Position numbers and translations under genes: made by a program
Shown: positions 52,211 to 64,000 of the stretch, one piece after another
How positions within the stretch are numbered: the first letter of the stretch is position 1
Layout of the letters: every line of letters begins with the position of its first letter
Notes under the pieces: generated by a model
Told to the model about the DNA's origin: nothing
What the model saw: only the letters and a program-made list of their open reading frames with translations
Databases searched by the model: none
DNA from: Prorocentrum cordatum
Lineage: Eukaryota > Sar > Dinophyceae > Prorocentrales > Prorocentraceae
Length of the DNA: 64,000 nucleotides
Assembly (NCBI GenBank): GCA_963575745.1
Contig: CAUYUJ010014171.1
Span: 1,616,005-1,680,004 of the forward strand
Direction: 5' to 3'

Positions 52211-52332
52211 TGATGGGACTGGTTTCCACCACCACTACCAAATGTTGGAGAAGGAGGAGGAGGAAAAAGAAGAGGAGGAGGAGGACCTCCCCCTCCAACT
52301 TATGGTACTGGTGGTGGAAACCAAGCCCATCA
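52211..52332. repeat. 40-bp imperfect inverted repeat upstream of gene D
   Basis: Arms 52211-52250 and 52293-52332 pair at roughly 34 of 40 positions (TGATGGG--TGGTTTCCACC against its complement). The 42-base loop is GGA-rich. It ends 45 bases upstream of the gene D start codon and may be its 5' UTR or an intron-derived hairpin. Confidence 0.75.
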
Positions 52333-52376
52333 TGCAGCTTGGCGAGCTGCAGCTTCGCTCGCTGCATCGCGCAGCG

Positions 52377-52934
52377 ATGGCGTCGCAGCTCGACTACGAC
52401 GAGGACGCCGAGGAGTTCGCCGTCCTGCGGCCGACGCCGCCTGCGGCGCCGCCGCCAGGGTTCGAGCCGTGGGACCCCGCGGTCGAGCTCGCTGCCGCCA
52501 AGGCGCGGCCGACGTCGCGCGCCGCCCCGTACGGCAAGGGCGGCAGCGACGGCCCACCTTGCAAGGGCAAGGGCAAGGGCAAGGACAAGGACAAGGACAA
52601 CGTCGGCGGCCCACCTTGCGGCAAGGGCAAGGGCAAGGACAGGGACGGCGGCGGCCCACCTTGCAAGGGCAAGGGCAAGGACAAGAGCAAGGGCGGCAAG
52701 GGCAAGCTTGTCCGCGACGGGGACCAGCAGCTGCGGCGTGGCGGCTGGTCCAATCGGGCGCAGCAGCTCTGCGAGCTGCTGTTGCAGGGCGAGTGCGCCG
52801 ACGCGGCCGCCCTCGCGGAGGAGTTCTACGCTGGGCCTGCACAGGTCTGGGTCGGCGCTGGCGCCGAGGAGGCCGCCGAGGAGGCGCAGGCGCCCGAGGA
52901 GGCGCTGAGGAGGCCGCCGAGGGGCGCCTCATGA
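52377..52934 (+). CDS. Gene D of the TIR element, Gly-Lys repeat protein
   Basis: 185 residues from ATG 52377 to TGA 52932-52934: MASQLDYDEDAEEFAVLR, then three GGPPC-KGKGKGKDKDKD-type repeats between residues 60 and 115, then a folded-looking helical tail (GGWSNRAQQLCELLLQG, CADAAALAEEFYAGPAQV). The Cys before each Lys-rich run is constant. Such KGKGK repeats bind nucleic acid non-specifically in many proteins and recur in gene E of the same element. The last 20 codons run into GCC/GAG repeats. Confidence 0.55.
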   Translation: MASQLDYDEDAEEFAVLRPTPPAAPPPGFEPWDPAVELAAAKARPTSRAAPYGKGGSDGPPCKGKGKGKDKDKDNVGGPPCGKGKGKDRDGGGPPCKGKGKDKSKGGKGKLVRDGDQQLRRGGWSNRAQQLCELLLQGECADAAALAEEFYAGPAQVWVGAGAEEAAEEAQAPEEALRRPPRGAS

Positions 52935-53149
52935 GGAGGCCGCGGAGGAGGCCGCGGAGGAGGCCGCCGAGCGCCGAGGGCGAGCCCTCGCGAGGGCGAG
53001 GGCGCCTGCCGAGGGCGAGCCCTCGCGTCGCCGAGACGGCGCGGCGCTGCGCCCTCCTGGCGCTGCAGCGCCTGCGGGCGCCACATGAGAGCTGCGGCGC
53101 GGCCGCGGAGCATTCCACTACTGGTGGGCGACGGAATGGGACGGTAACT

Positions 53150-54130
53150 CAGTAGAGGTAGACAGGGGGAGAGGGGGGACTATAGTAGAGGTAGACAGGG
53201 GGGAGACGTGATATACATAGGGAATGCGAGGGGGACGATGGAGACGCAGCGTGGGGGGGGGAGTGAAGACACATTGGAGAGAGACGGTAGACAGGATGCC
53301 CGCTGCAGCGGGTATCCACTCTCCCGTGAGCGAGGGGGACAACGAACGCATAGTGATAGGATACATGCTGTAGCAACCCAACATGTAAGATCAATGGGAG
53401 CAATGGGGGGGTGGATTGGATCAGTTCGCGAGCATAGCTGACGCCGACGCATGCATGTGTTTAGGCCAGGTTATATTTCGTGCGCCAGATCGCGTGGTGC
53501 GCCCGCGCTGTCGCCCAGAAAGGCGCTCCGATATCCTCATCACATCTATCTGCCATCGTCGACGTTCACATCCTGATCCGCTGACATTTTTTCGTATGGA
53601 ATGATGTGCCAGGGGTCGGCCTTGGATTGGCCAGGAAAGTTTGGGGGCACTTGGGGGGGTCCTGGGGCACTTCAGATGGCAAACCGTCTCGCATCGCATC
53701 GCCCTTCGCCACTCTCCCTGCTCCCCTTCAGCACAGTTCGTTGCGCCGCCGAGTAGCTCCCCCCATGGCCTCCTGGCAGCCTCACCAGCTCCCATCAGCC
53801 TTGTCCTCAGCAGTCTCGAGCCATCGCGACGCTGCTGCAGCAGAGCCGTGAGCGTAAATCTTTGCAGTTGACAGCGGTTTCGGCATCGTCAACCTCGTCG
53901 CGACGCTGCTGCAGCAGCGCCGCGTGATGTACTTCGCGCCTCTCTTAGCTTCACCCCCACATCGAAATCAGCAGTGTGGACAGTGTTCTGGGACTGCGTG
54001 GGTGGGCGTTGGGGTGGGCTGGAGTGCTGGATGTTGGCATCAGGATGGCTGATCTGAGGTCGAACGGGAGCTTCGGGTGAAGCGATCTGAGAGCGTCGGT
54101 GCCCCTCTGCAGAGGTGATGCTGTCTGACA
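53150..54130. other. Intergenic, one palindrome, no gene
   Basis: Repeats of GTAGAGGTAGACAGGGGG at 53153-53210, a CCCGCTGCAGCGGG palindrome at 53299-53312 and two CTGCTGCAGCAG palindromes at 53832 and 53904. Nothing else is supportable. Confidence 0.5.
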
Positions 54131-54132
54131 GC

Positions 54133-54285
54133 GGCGTGTCTGTTCAATAGCCCCCTCTATTGAACAGCCACGCCCGTGTCTGTTCAATAGCCCCCTCTAT
54201 TGAACATGCCATGTTCAATAGCCCCCTCTATTGAACAGCCACGCCCGTGTCTGTTCAATAGCCCCCTCTATTGAACAGACACGCC
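54133..54285. repeat. Array of four identical hairpins with palindromic outer flanks
   Basis: TGTTCAATAG-CCCCCT-CTATTGAACA occurs four times (54141-54166, 54181-54206, 54212-54237, 54252-54277), with no mismatches seen. The spacers before copies 2 and 4 are the same 14 bases and the middle spacer is 5 bases. GGCGTGTC before the first and GACACGCC after the last make the whole array symmetric. The loop CCCCCT is constant. Confidence 0.95.
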
Positions 54286-54359
54286 TCTGTCGATGTCCCA
54301 GCTGCCTTCGAGGCTCCCAGATCGCTTCGGTATTTGCTCCTGATCACACTTCGCGCATC

Positions 54360-54800
54360 TCCTGAATCCGTCCCGCGCCCTCCTCGGACACCTTCCGTGT
54401 CCCTCCTGTGTCTGCCCGCCCGCCCGCTCCCGAGCTCCCGTGTATACCTATCCGTCTCCCGTGTCTCTCCCGCGTCTCTCCCGTGCCCCTTCCGTGTCTC
54501 CACCTGCCTTCCGTGCGCTCCCGCCCGTGTCCCTCCGCGCCGCTCCCGCGTCCGCCCGCCCGCTCGCCCCCGAACTCCCGTGTCCCTCCCGTGTCTCTTC
54601 CGTGCCCCCCCCCCGTGTTTCTCCCATGTCCCTCCCACCCCTCCGTGTCTTTCGCACCGTCCCTTCCGTGTTCCTCAAATGATCATGCATCTCCCCCCGT
54701 GTCCTGCCCGCCCGCCCGCCCGCGCTCGTGTCCTTCCCTCCCGTGTCTCCTCGCATCTCCCCCCGCCCCCCCCCCCCCCCTCGTGTCCCTCATTATCTCC
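54360..54800. repeat. CCCGTGTC-rich minisatellite-like tract
   Basis: CCCGTGTCTCT / CCGTGTCCCTCC units recur irregularly, 10-25 bases apart. ORFs are Pro/Arg/Ser-rich in every frame. Not coding. Confidence 0.8.
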
Positions 54801-55105
54801 CTCCTCTCCTTTCCATCACTCTATATCTCTCTCCCTATTGCCCACTACCATGCGTTCCATCATGGTGCGCATGCATAGCGCTGCAGCGCTTCATGTTACT
54901 TTGTGACGATGATTTCTGCTGAGCGCTGCAGCGCTCACGTGTTTTCCTTAATTGCATGCGATCGTTGCGCTGCAGCGCATCTGTACTGTTGTGGCCTCTC
55001 TTCCACCTCAGCAGCCGAGTGCTTCAGCTCTCGCAGTGTGGGGGGCCCTCCCTCGCGCTTCCCCTCGGAGCGTCCGCGCACCCCCTCGCCCTCGCGGAGG
55101 GCATC

Positions 55106-56961
55106 ATGTCTGCCGCGGCTGCGGCCACACCCATCAACCACATCCTGGATAACCTGGACAGCTGCGACGCTTTCTTCGCATCGCAGATCGGCGTCATCGC
55201 CGCCGACGCGATGGCGCAGAGCCAGTCCGCCTTGTCCATGAGCGTACAGCTGCAGCTTCACAACTTGGGGACGATCGGGGCTGCCCAAGCAGCTACCCTG
55301 CATAATCGAATCACCGCGTCGGGCTTCGCGGACAGCCACGAGGCGCGCCTCAGCGCCGCGCTGGCCGCGCGCGTGGGCACGGCGACGCCCGCGCTCCAGA
55401 TGTGCGTGCAGGCGCTCGCGTCAGGGCGGTGCTGTCCATCGTGCTTTGCACATCGGACCGCCGAAGTGTTATTCACATGTATGGTTTAATTGTTTGTTCT
55501 GTACTTTATGTATGTTACCATGTTCATGCTTCAAATGTACTTATGTTATCATGCTGCAGCATGCCTGCGTCGATTCGTCGGCTGGTGGACTTTACCATGC
55601 AGGACTGGGGTTTATTTCGCGACCCCAACCAGAGCATCGTCGCGAAGGTGCGCGCGTTGATCAAACGTTGCGGTGCCATCGGCTTGACGGTTCCGAGCGA
55701 GAACACGCTGAAATAGTTGGCGGCGTTGATGGAATGCGCCCACCTTCCAGACGCAAGCCCTGGGCAGCTCTACGGGATCGTGACGGAGATGAAGGTTTGG
55801 GATTCGGCGGGAACGCCTAACGCAGACGCATCGCATCGCACTGACTGCAGCCAATGCGATGCGGCGCGTCAGCGTTAGGGTTTCCCGACGAGTCGCCCTT
55901 TACAGGGTCAGCTCTTGGCGAGCCGCAGGGGCGCGACGGGGCAAGCGGCGACAGTGACTTGGAATTTCCCAGCGGATCCTCGGCAGCTCCCTCAGCACAT
56001 CTTCGACGCGGCGCACGCCGATGCGGACCCGCCGGTCGATGTGACGCGCGACCTCGTCAACGTGGCATCGCATCTACGAGGCTGCTGCCACCCCGTCATG
56101 CGCTGCAGCGCTGATTGTTCTGGATGTCTTGGGTGCTTCGGCGAGCTCGGTCCTTTAGGTCCACCTCGCATAGAGCATGATAGGTTTCATGCTACGCGTG
56201 CGCCGCTGAAGCGGCCTGCGGGTCTCAACGCCATCAAGGCTCGCGTGCCTCTCAGGCTGACCAACAAGGGCTTGCGGGCTGCCGCCCCGCCGCATCAGCC
56301 GAGCACTGCCATTGTGCCATGGACACCATCGGGGTCACCCTCCGTGCCGCCTGCAGCGCCAGTGCAACCCATGGACGCGATGGCCGTGATGCAGCAAATG
56401 CTGGCAGCGTTTGCGCCACCGCCATCGCCGCCCAACGAGCTGCAGCTGCAGCTCTTCCCGCGCCGCCCTGCGGCGCCCACGGCGAGCCCCCCCGCGAGTC
56501 CCCCCGCGATTGGTGATTCGCCAGCTGGGCCAGCATTGTCAGCGGCGGCGCCAGATGCTGCTGCAGCAGCGCCAACGCCGCCAAACGAAGATGCTGCTGC
56601 AGCAGCAGACGGAGACGAGGATGCTGCGCTGCAGGCGATCGAGACCTTGGCTGCGGGCAGCGCGAAAGGCGAGCTGCCTCGCAAGGGCAAGGGCAAGGGC
56701 AAGAAGGGCAAGGGCAAGAGCGCGAGCAAGGGCAAGAGCAAGACAGGCGCTGGCAAGGGCAAGACGGCGGCCAAGGGCACGGCCAAACCGAAGGCCAAGG
56801 GCAAAGGGAAGGCCAAAGCCAAGGCCAAGGCCAAGCCCAAGGGCAAGGCGGCAGCCAAACGGGGCCAAATGGCACTCGGGTGCAGCAAATGCCGCTACCT
56901 GCCGAATGGCTGCGGCACGTGCCGCGACCCGAACTTCACTGGCCGTCGCGGCAAGCCGTGA
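55106..56961 (+). CDS. Gene E of the TIR element: four-exon protein with KGKGK region and Cys-rich end
   Basis: Exons join in phase by eye: 55106-55428, 55560-55794, 55906-56094, 56212-56961. The first intron's acceptor is the CTGCAG of a palindrome (55550-55563) and the third intron starts GTCATGCGCTGCAGCGC. Protein: MSAAAAATPINHILDNLD, ALASGRMPASIRRLVDFT, MQDWGLFRDPNQSIVAKV, then an in-frame TAG (55714-55716) before LAALMECAHLPDASPGQL, TVTWNFPADPRQLPQHIF, Pro/Ala-rich sequence, a long KGKGKGKKGKGK region and a final GCSKCRYLPNGCGTC module that probably binds zinc. The TAG sits where Gln (CAG) would fit. Function unknown. The basic region suggests nucleic-acid binding. Confidence 0.6.
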
Positions 56962-57704
56962 GCGCGCAACGGGCACTGTCGGCATATGGAGGTGAGGATG
57001 AGGATTATGAGGGCGAGGAGGAGGATGGGGAGGATGATGAGGAGGATGAGCATGTGGAGGGGAAGGAATGAGGAGGATGGTGAGGATTAGTGCGAGGTTG
57101 GATGGAACGCTGGCCGATGATATGAACGGTAGTGGCGATGGTCTTGCCTGGCGGTCGCGCGGCTCGCACGGACGACGAGGAGGATGAAAGTCAAATATGT
57201 TGAAGGGTTCTCTTGGATGCGGGCGCTGCAGCGCTGGCGCCTTTGTGTTCAACGTTTGCATCGCCATCATGATCACGATGCAGCGCTGCAGCGCTCGCTT
57301 TCCTGGATGGTGGCGTAGATATTGCGTGCTGTTGTGTTCCGATGCAGCGCTGCAGCGCCTGTCAGATTTGTGGCACCGTTGTAGCGTTGGCGCGTTTGTG
57401 AGTGTGCAGTTGCAGCCGCGGTGTCCATGTATTGCGTGACGTGCTCGTCTTGAGTGCCAGTCGCTTCTCGTCGATACGCGCTGCAGCGCCATCATTCGTG
57501 ATGTCGAGCGTTGTCTCCCGCATGGTTGTTGCCAAGTCACGCGCTGCAGCGCTGTGATTCACTCATGTTGCGCGTTGCCGATGGCATGCCCTCCTCTCCC
57601 TCCTCCTCATCCTCCTCCCCACTTGGCTCGCGCGTCGCAGCCGCCATCGTTCGTTGCAGCGGGTGCTGGCAACGGACCTCCTCCGCCTCCTCACTGGGCT
57701 CGCA

Positions 57705-58136
57705 ATGGCGGCGCGCCGCTGCGACAAGCCGTTCGGAGCGCAAGCGCGCGTCGACCGTCGCGACGAGTTGCGCGAGGCCCGCGCGAGAGCGACGGCGACT
57801 GCTACAGCAGAGGTGAAGGAGGCGCGGGAGAACGCCAGGAAAGCGGAGAAGCAGGTGCAGATCCGCACCGCGGAGCTGCAGGTGGATGAGGAGGCGGATG
57901 AGAAGGAGGACGGTGGGGTTCATGAGTGCGGCAGGCTACTCCCCCGCTGCAGCGGGGGAGAAGGACGACAGGGGGGATGATCAGGAGGAGGTGGAAGGCG
58001 ATGATGTGGGAGGATGAGGAGTATGAGTAGCAGGGTCGGGGTCAGATGGACATCGCCGCTTCGGACGTGGCCAACCAGAAACTCAACGAGGCGTTGACCT
58101 CGCTGCGGAACGCCAAGAAGATGAAGGTGACCTGAG
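57705..58136 (+). CDS. Gene F of the TIR element, two-exon coiled-coil protein
   Basis: Exons 57705-57881 and 58046-58136 join in phase. MAARRCDKPFGAQARVDR, then long charged helices RRDELREARARATATATA, EVKEARENARKAEKQVQI, RTAELQ and, after the intron, MDIAASDVANQKLNEALT, SLRNAKKMKVT to TGA. Heptad-like Ala/Leu/Val spacing suggests a coiled coil. The intron holds the 22-base palindrome 57939-57960. About 88 residues. Function unknown. Confidence 0.5.
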
Positions 58137-58789
58137 TGAGGTCGGCCTCGGCGACCGCCTGCTGAAGCATGCTGGTTCGATTGATTGGTAAAGGCTGGAG
58201 GGAACGTGGTTGAGCGTGTTGTTTGAGTTGCGCTGCAGCGCTTCTCCGTGGACCACGGTTGAAAGTTTGCGCGCGGATCATGATGTGTTAATGTGTTGCG
58301 CTGCAGCGCAGTTTCGCTTGCAGTTTCTCGTTGGATGGTGATGTGGCGGATGATGAGGGCGAGTGATATTGATGCTGTTGACGATGAAGGTGATGGTGAC
58401 GGGGAGGATGAAGGGACGGGAGACGGATGATGAGGAGGATGGGTAGGTTGAGGAGGAGGATGGGGAGGATGAGGGGGCGCATGGGGAGGAGGAGGAGGAG
58501 GAGGGGGAGGAGGAGGGGGAGGAGGAGGAGGAGGAGGAGGTATAGGAGGGGGAGGAAGAGGAGGAGGACGATGGGGGATGGCGAGCAGATTGTCATCATT
58601 GAACGTTAGCGGCGCTGTAGCGCCATGTGCTCCCAGACTGTTGCTTGGCAGTTGGCGCTGCAGCGCGCATTTGGTTGCTCTCCACGCGGCGCAGCCTCAT
58701 TTCCATCCGTAGTCGCCGCGGCCCCTAGCGGAGGGGCCCCTCCGCGCGCGCGCAGCGACGGAGGCAAGCTTGCCTCGGGAACGCGCGCG

Positions 58790-61346
<2,557 letters not shown>

Positions 61347-61616
61347 AACGTGGATTCCTTACTGGCGCTGCAGCGCACTTTTTTACATTGCTAAATGCTT
61401 CGGTGCTGCAGCACCTGAACGTTGCATGGTCGACGACTCCTCTTCTCCGCCTTGAAAACGTGGATTCCTTCTGCATGGCGCTGTAGCGCACCTTTTTCAT
61501 TGGCACTTCGGTGCTGCAGCACCTGAACAGTGCATGGTCGCCGATTCCTCTTCTCCGCCTCGTTCCTCCTCCTCCTCTTGCGCTGCAGCGCTAATGTCGT
61601 TGATCAGTGGTGCGGT

Positions 61617-61763
61617 CGTTCAAACTCCTCCTTCCCCGCATCCTCCCCCTTCTCCCCCTCCTCCTCCTGCTCCTACTGCTGCTCCTCCTCCTCATCTTGC
61701 TCCCCCCCCCCTTCTCCTCTCCCCCCCATCCTCTGACGAGGGGGGGAGGGTGGAGGAGGGGGA

Positions 61764-61794
<31 letters not shown>

Positions 61795-62375
61795 GAGGAG
61801 GAGGAGGAGGAGAGGAGGAGCGTGGGGGAGGAGAGAGGAGGAGCATGAGGAGGAGGGAAAACGACGAGATAGCTCAGAGCGAGTGGAGGTTGGGAGGAGG
61901 ATGGGGGGGGGGGGGAGGAGGAGGAGGAGGAGGGGGAGGAGGAGGAGGAGGAGGAGGAGGGGAGGGAGGATGAGGTTGGGAGGAGGAGGAGGAATGAGGA
62001 GGAGTAGGAGGAGGAGGAGGAGGAGGAGGAGAGAGGAGAGAGAGAGGTGCTAGGAGGAATGTGGCAGGAGGAGAGGAGGAGGAGGGGAGGAGGTGGAGAG
62101 AGGAGGAGGAGGAGGAGGAGGAGGAGGAGGGGATGAGGGGAGGAGGAGGACGAGGGAGGAGCGGAGGGTTAGGAGGACGAGGAGGAGGATGAGGAGGAGG
62201 AGGACGAGGGAGGAGTATATGATGATGACGAGAGGAGGAGGGCGAGAGGAGGAGGCGGAGAGGAGGAGGAGGAGGAGGAGGAGGAGGAGGAGGAGGAGGA
62301 GGAGGAGGAGGAGGAGGAGGAGAGGGAGGAGGAGGAGGAGGAGGAGGATAGAAGGAGGGGGGAGGAGGAGACGCC
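61617..62375. repeat. CTC-rich then GGA/GAG-rich low complexity
   Basis: Pyrimidine triplets to about 61730 and then over 600 bases of GGA/GAG repeats. No gene. It separates gene G from the hairpin chain. Confidence 0.95.
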
Positions 62376-62441
62376 GCCCGCGCGCGTGCGGCTTACAGGC
62401 CGCGCGGGGAGCGCGCCCTCCCTTTTCCCTTTGCTTCGCGG

Positions 62442-62825
62442 CTCGGGATCGCCATCGAAAAACATATCAAGACATGTTTTTCGATGGCGACCCCGAGCCA
62501 TGGGGCAGTCTCCTCTCGGAGGACCCCTCGGGGATGTCGGGGATCCTCCTCGACATCCCCGAGGGGTGGGACGGGCTCGGCAGCCATCGGCCCGTCGCAC
62601 GTCGTCGTCTCCCAACCCTCTGGGTTGTGGACGACGGCTACGTGCGGTGGGCCGCTCTGGCTGCCGAGCGGCGCGCGGGGCCCCCCCCGCCGCCCGCGCC
62701 AGCGGCAATGCCGCTGGAGATGGCGGCGCAGAGCGCGGCGCAGGCGAACTTCGCCTGCGCCGCGCTCAGCCGCGCCAGGCTGCCGCTCGACGCGGCGGCC
62801 CTGCAGGGCCGCCGCGTCGAGCGGC
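62442..62825. repeat. Chain of consecutive inverted repeats, ending in a 44-bp perfect palindrome
   Basis: Successive hairpins: 62442-62497 (24-base arms, one mismatch, 8-base loop); 62524-62566 (16-base perfect arms, 11-base loop); 62575-62669 (about 46-base imperfect arms); about 62700-62718 (9-base arms); 62731-62767 (18-base perfect arms, one-base centre); 62782-62825 (22-base perfect arms, no loop, CCTGCAGG centre). A plus-strand frame through it starts MFFDGDPEPWGSLLSEDP at 62474 and may be a short coding segment in which each piece has an inverted copy beside it. Confidence 0.9.
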
Positions 62826-63052
62826 CGTCTTGGGCTGAGGCGCGCCCGTCGCCGCCTCCGCCGCCGCCTCCCCCTTTCCTCCTCCTCCTCATCCTCCTCC
62901 CCGTCCTCCTCCTACTCCTCCTCCTCCTCGACATCTCCTCCTCCTTCTCCTCCTCCTCCTCCTCCTTCTCCTCCTCCTCCTCTCTCCCCCTCCTCTCTCC
63001 TCCTCCTCCTCCTCCTCCTCCTCTTCCTCCTCCTCCTTCTCCTTCTCAGAGT

Positions 63053-63425
63053 CCGCTAACCACTTAGTAAGTCCGCTAACCACTTAGTAAGTAAGCTAGC
63101 TAGCGGACTTACTATGTGGTTACTAAGTGGTTAGTAAGTGGTTACTGGGTGGTTACTAAGTGGCAGCTAAGTGGTTACTAAGTGGTTAGTAAGTGGTAGC
63201 TAGAGTGGGGACTTAGCGAGCTAACCTCGACTAGAGACTTAGCAAGGTTAGCCTCCAGCTATAAGTGGTTAGTATCTCCTACTAACCAGTTGTAGCTGGT
63301 TATACAATTTACATCCTACTTACAACACTTATAACCTACTTACAACTCACTTGTACGTACATACTAAATCCTCTAACCCCTTAGTATCCGCGCTAACCAC
63401 CTAGCAGCCGCCGCGGCCATCCAAG
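63053..63425. repeat. Right subterminal ACTTAGTAAGT array and inverted terminus
   Basis: Contains CCGCTAACCACTTAGTAAGT twice in succession, then GTGGTTACTAAGTGG, AAGTGGTTAGTAAGTGG and ACTTATAACC-type motifs, ending with GCCGCCGCGGCCATCCAAG at 63407-63425, the complement of the left terminus. Same motif family as 45411-45640 in inverted orientation. Confidence 0.85.
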
Positions 63426-63429
63426 AGGG

Positions 63430-64000
63430 ACCCCAAACCGGATTTTTGACGCCCCCCCGGCTGCCCCGGACGACCCACCCCCGAACTCATCAGGGGCGGT
63501 CCGGGCTCCCCAGGCTCGGTCTGGAGCCCCAAGACAGCCCGTCAAGCCTCTCAAGACACCTCGAAGACGGTCCAAGAGAGCCTAGAGTCGCCGAATGATC
63601 GATTCAAGACGCCCAAAATGGGCCCAAGACGGCCCAAGAAGCCGCGAAGACACTGCAAGAGGCCTCCAAAAAGTCTCCCAGGAAGTCCCGGGGACGCCAA
63701 AAGCTTCAAATTCTTTTCTAAAAGCGTACATTTTTAGCATATACGACGTTTCGGCCTTCACGGCGTTGGAAGCCGTCCAAGAGGCACCCAAGACCGCCTC
63801 AAGACGGCCTAAGAGGCTCCCAAGAGGCCGCCAAGACGGCCCAAGAGCGCTTTAAGACGGCCCAAGAGTGCCCCAAGACAGCCCCAAGAAAGGCCGACGA
63901 AGGGGACCTCGAACCGAGAATTCGAATTCTCCGCCCGAGAAGGCTCCCAGGAAGCCCCAAGAGGCGCCCAAGAGGGTCCCAGAGGCCCCCAAAAGACACC
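63430..64000. repeat. Degenerate CAAGACGGCCCAAGAGG repeat outside the TIR element
   Basis: Imperfect units of about 16-20 bases (CCAAGACGGCC, CCCAAGAGG, TCAAGACACC) recur through to the window end. A 16-base palindrome GAGAATTCGAATTCTC lies near 63915. No gene is supportable. Confidence 0.7.

Noticed and set aside
61534-62375. Glu-, Gly- and Arg-rich ORFs
   Set aside because: GGA/GAG repeat artefacts.
63608-63627. Spliced-leader-like GCCCAAAATGGGCCC
   Set aside because: The core is a short palindrome within the CAAGACGGCCCAAG repeat. It lacks the outer leader bases and is not upstream of any ORF.

Overview
This looks like nuclear DNA of a dinoflagellate. The evidence is high GC, long GGA/CCT-type low-complexity tracts, unidirectional blocks of intron-bearing genes with GT-AG (possibly some GC-AG) junctions, retroelement pol genes, and decayed copies of the dinoflagellate trans-spliced leader just upstream of several ORFs. 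The species cannot be named. There is no rRNA, tRNA or CRISPR array that I can support.

Layout. (1) 1-2014, plus strand: a partial ORF, low complexity, an array of TGATAAC motifs and a small RING-H2 gene. (2) 2008-27393: a segment bounded by a 45-46 bp inverted repeat in which every credible gene is on the minus strand. It holds a multi-exon gene of unknown function (3.6-8.5 kb), a cytosine-5 DNA methyltransferase (11.2-14.5 kb), a 2-kb minisatellite, a Cys-rich gene, a RING/PHD-like exon with two associated coding blocks (19.1-21.5 kb), a multi-exon transposon-like multicopy-family gene (22-25.1 kb) and a small Ala/Pro-rich ORF. (3) 27394-45346, plus strand: a nearly continuous retroelement block, heavily broken by frameshifts, internal TAG codons and an inserted element. 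Recognisable domains in order are RNase H, integrase (H2C2 plus D,D-35-E), a Rossmann methyltransferase-like domain, reverse transcriptase (YADD), Cys-rich zinc modules and a KptA/Tpt1 RNA 2'-phosphotransferase-like domain, followed by several ORFs of unknown function. (4) 45385-63425, plus strand: an 18-kb segment bounded by near-identical inverted termini, each followed by a subterminal array of ACTTAGTAAGT-like motifs. It contains about seven genes, the last encoding a putative transposase-like protein. It is seeded with about 50 perfect palindromes of variable flank and constant GCTGCAGC core that I do not see elsewhere in the window. (5) 63430-64000: a different degenerate repeat.

The strongest candidate for something undescribed is segment 4: a giant TIR-bounded element whose introns repeatedly begin or end at a GCTGCAGC palindrome. 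Next are the KptA/Tpt1 domain and the methyltransferase-like domain carried in the retroelement block, and the correspondence in segment 2 between inverted-repeat ends and strand switches.

Caveats. Exon limits were read by eye from open frames and splice-like dinucleotides. Many frame breaks could be decay, assembly indels or introns. Family names rest on motifs visible in the translation, not on searches.
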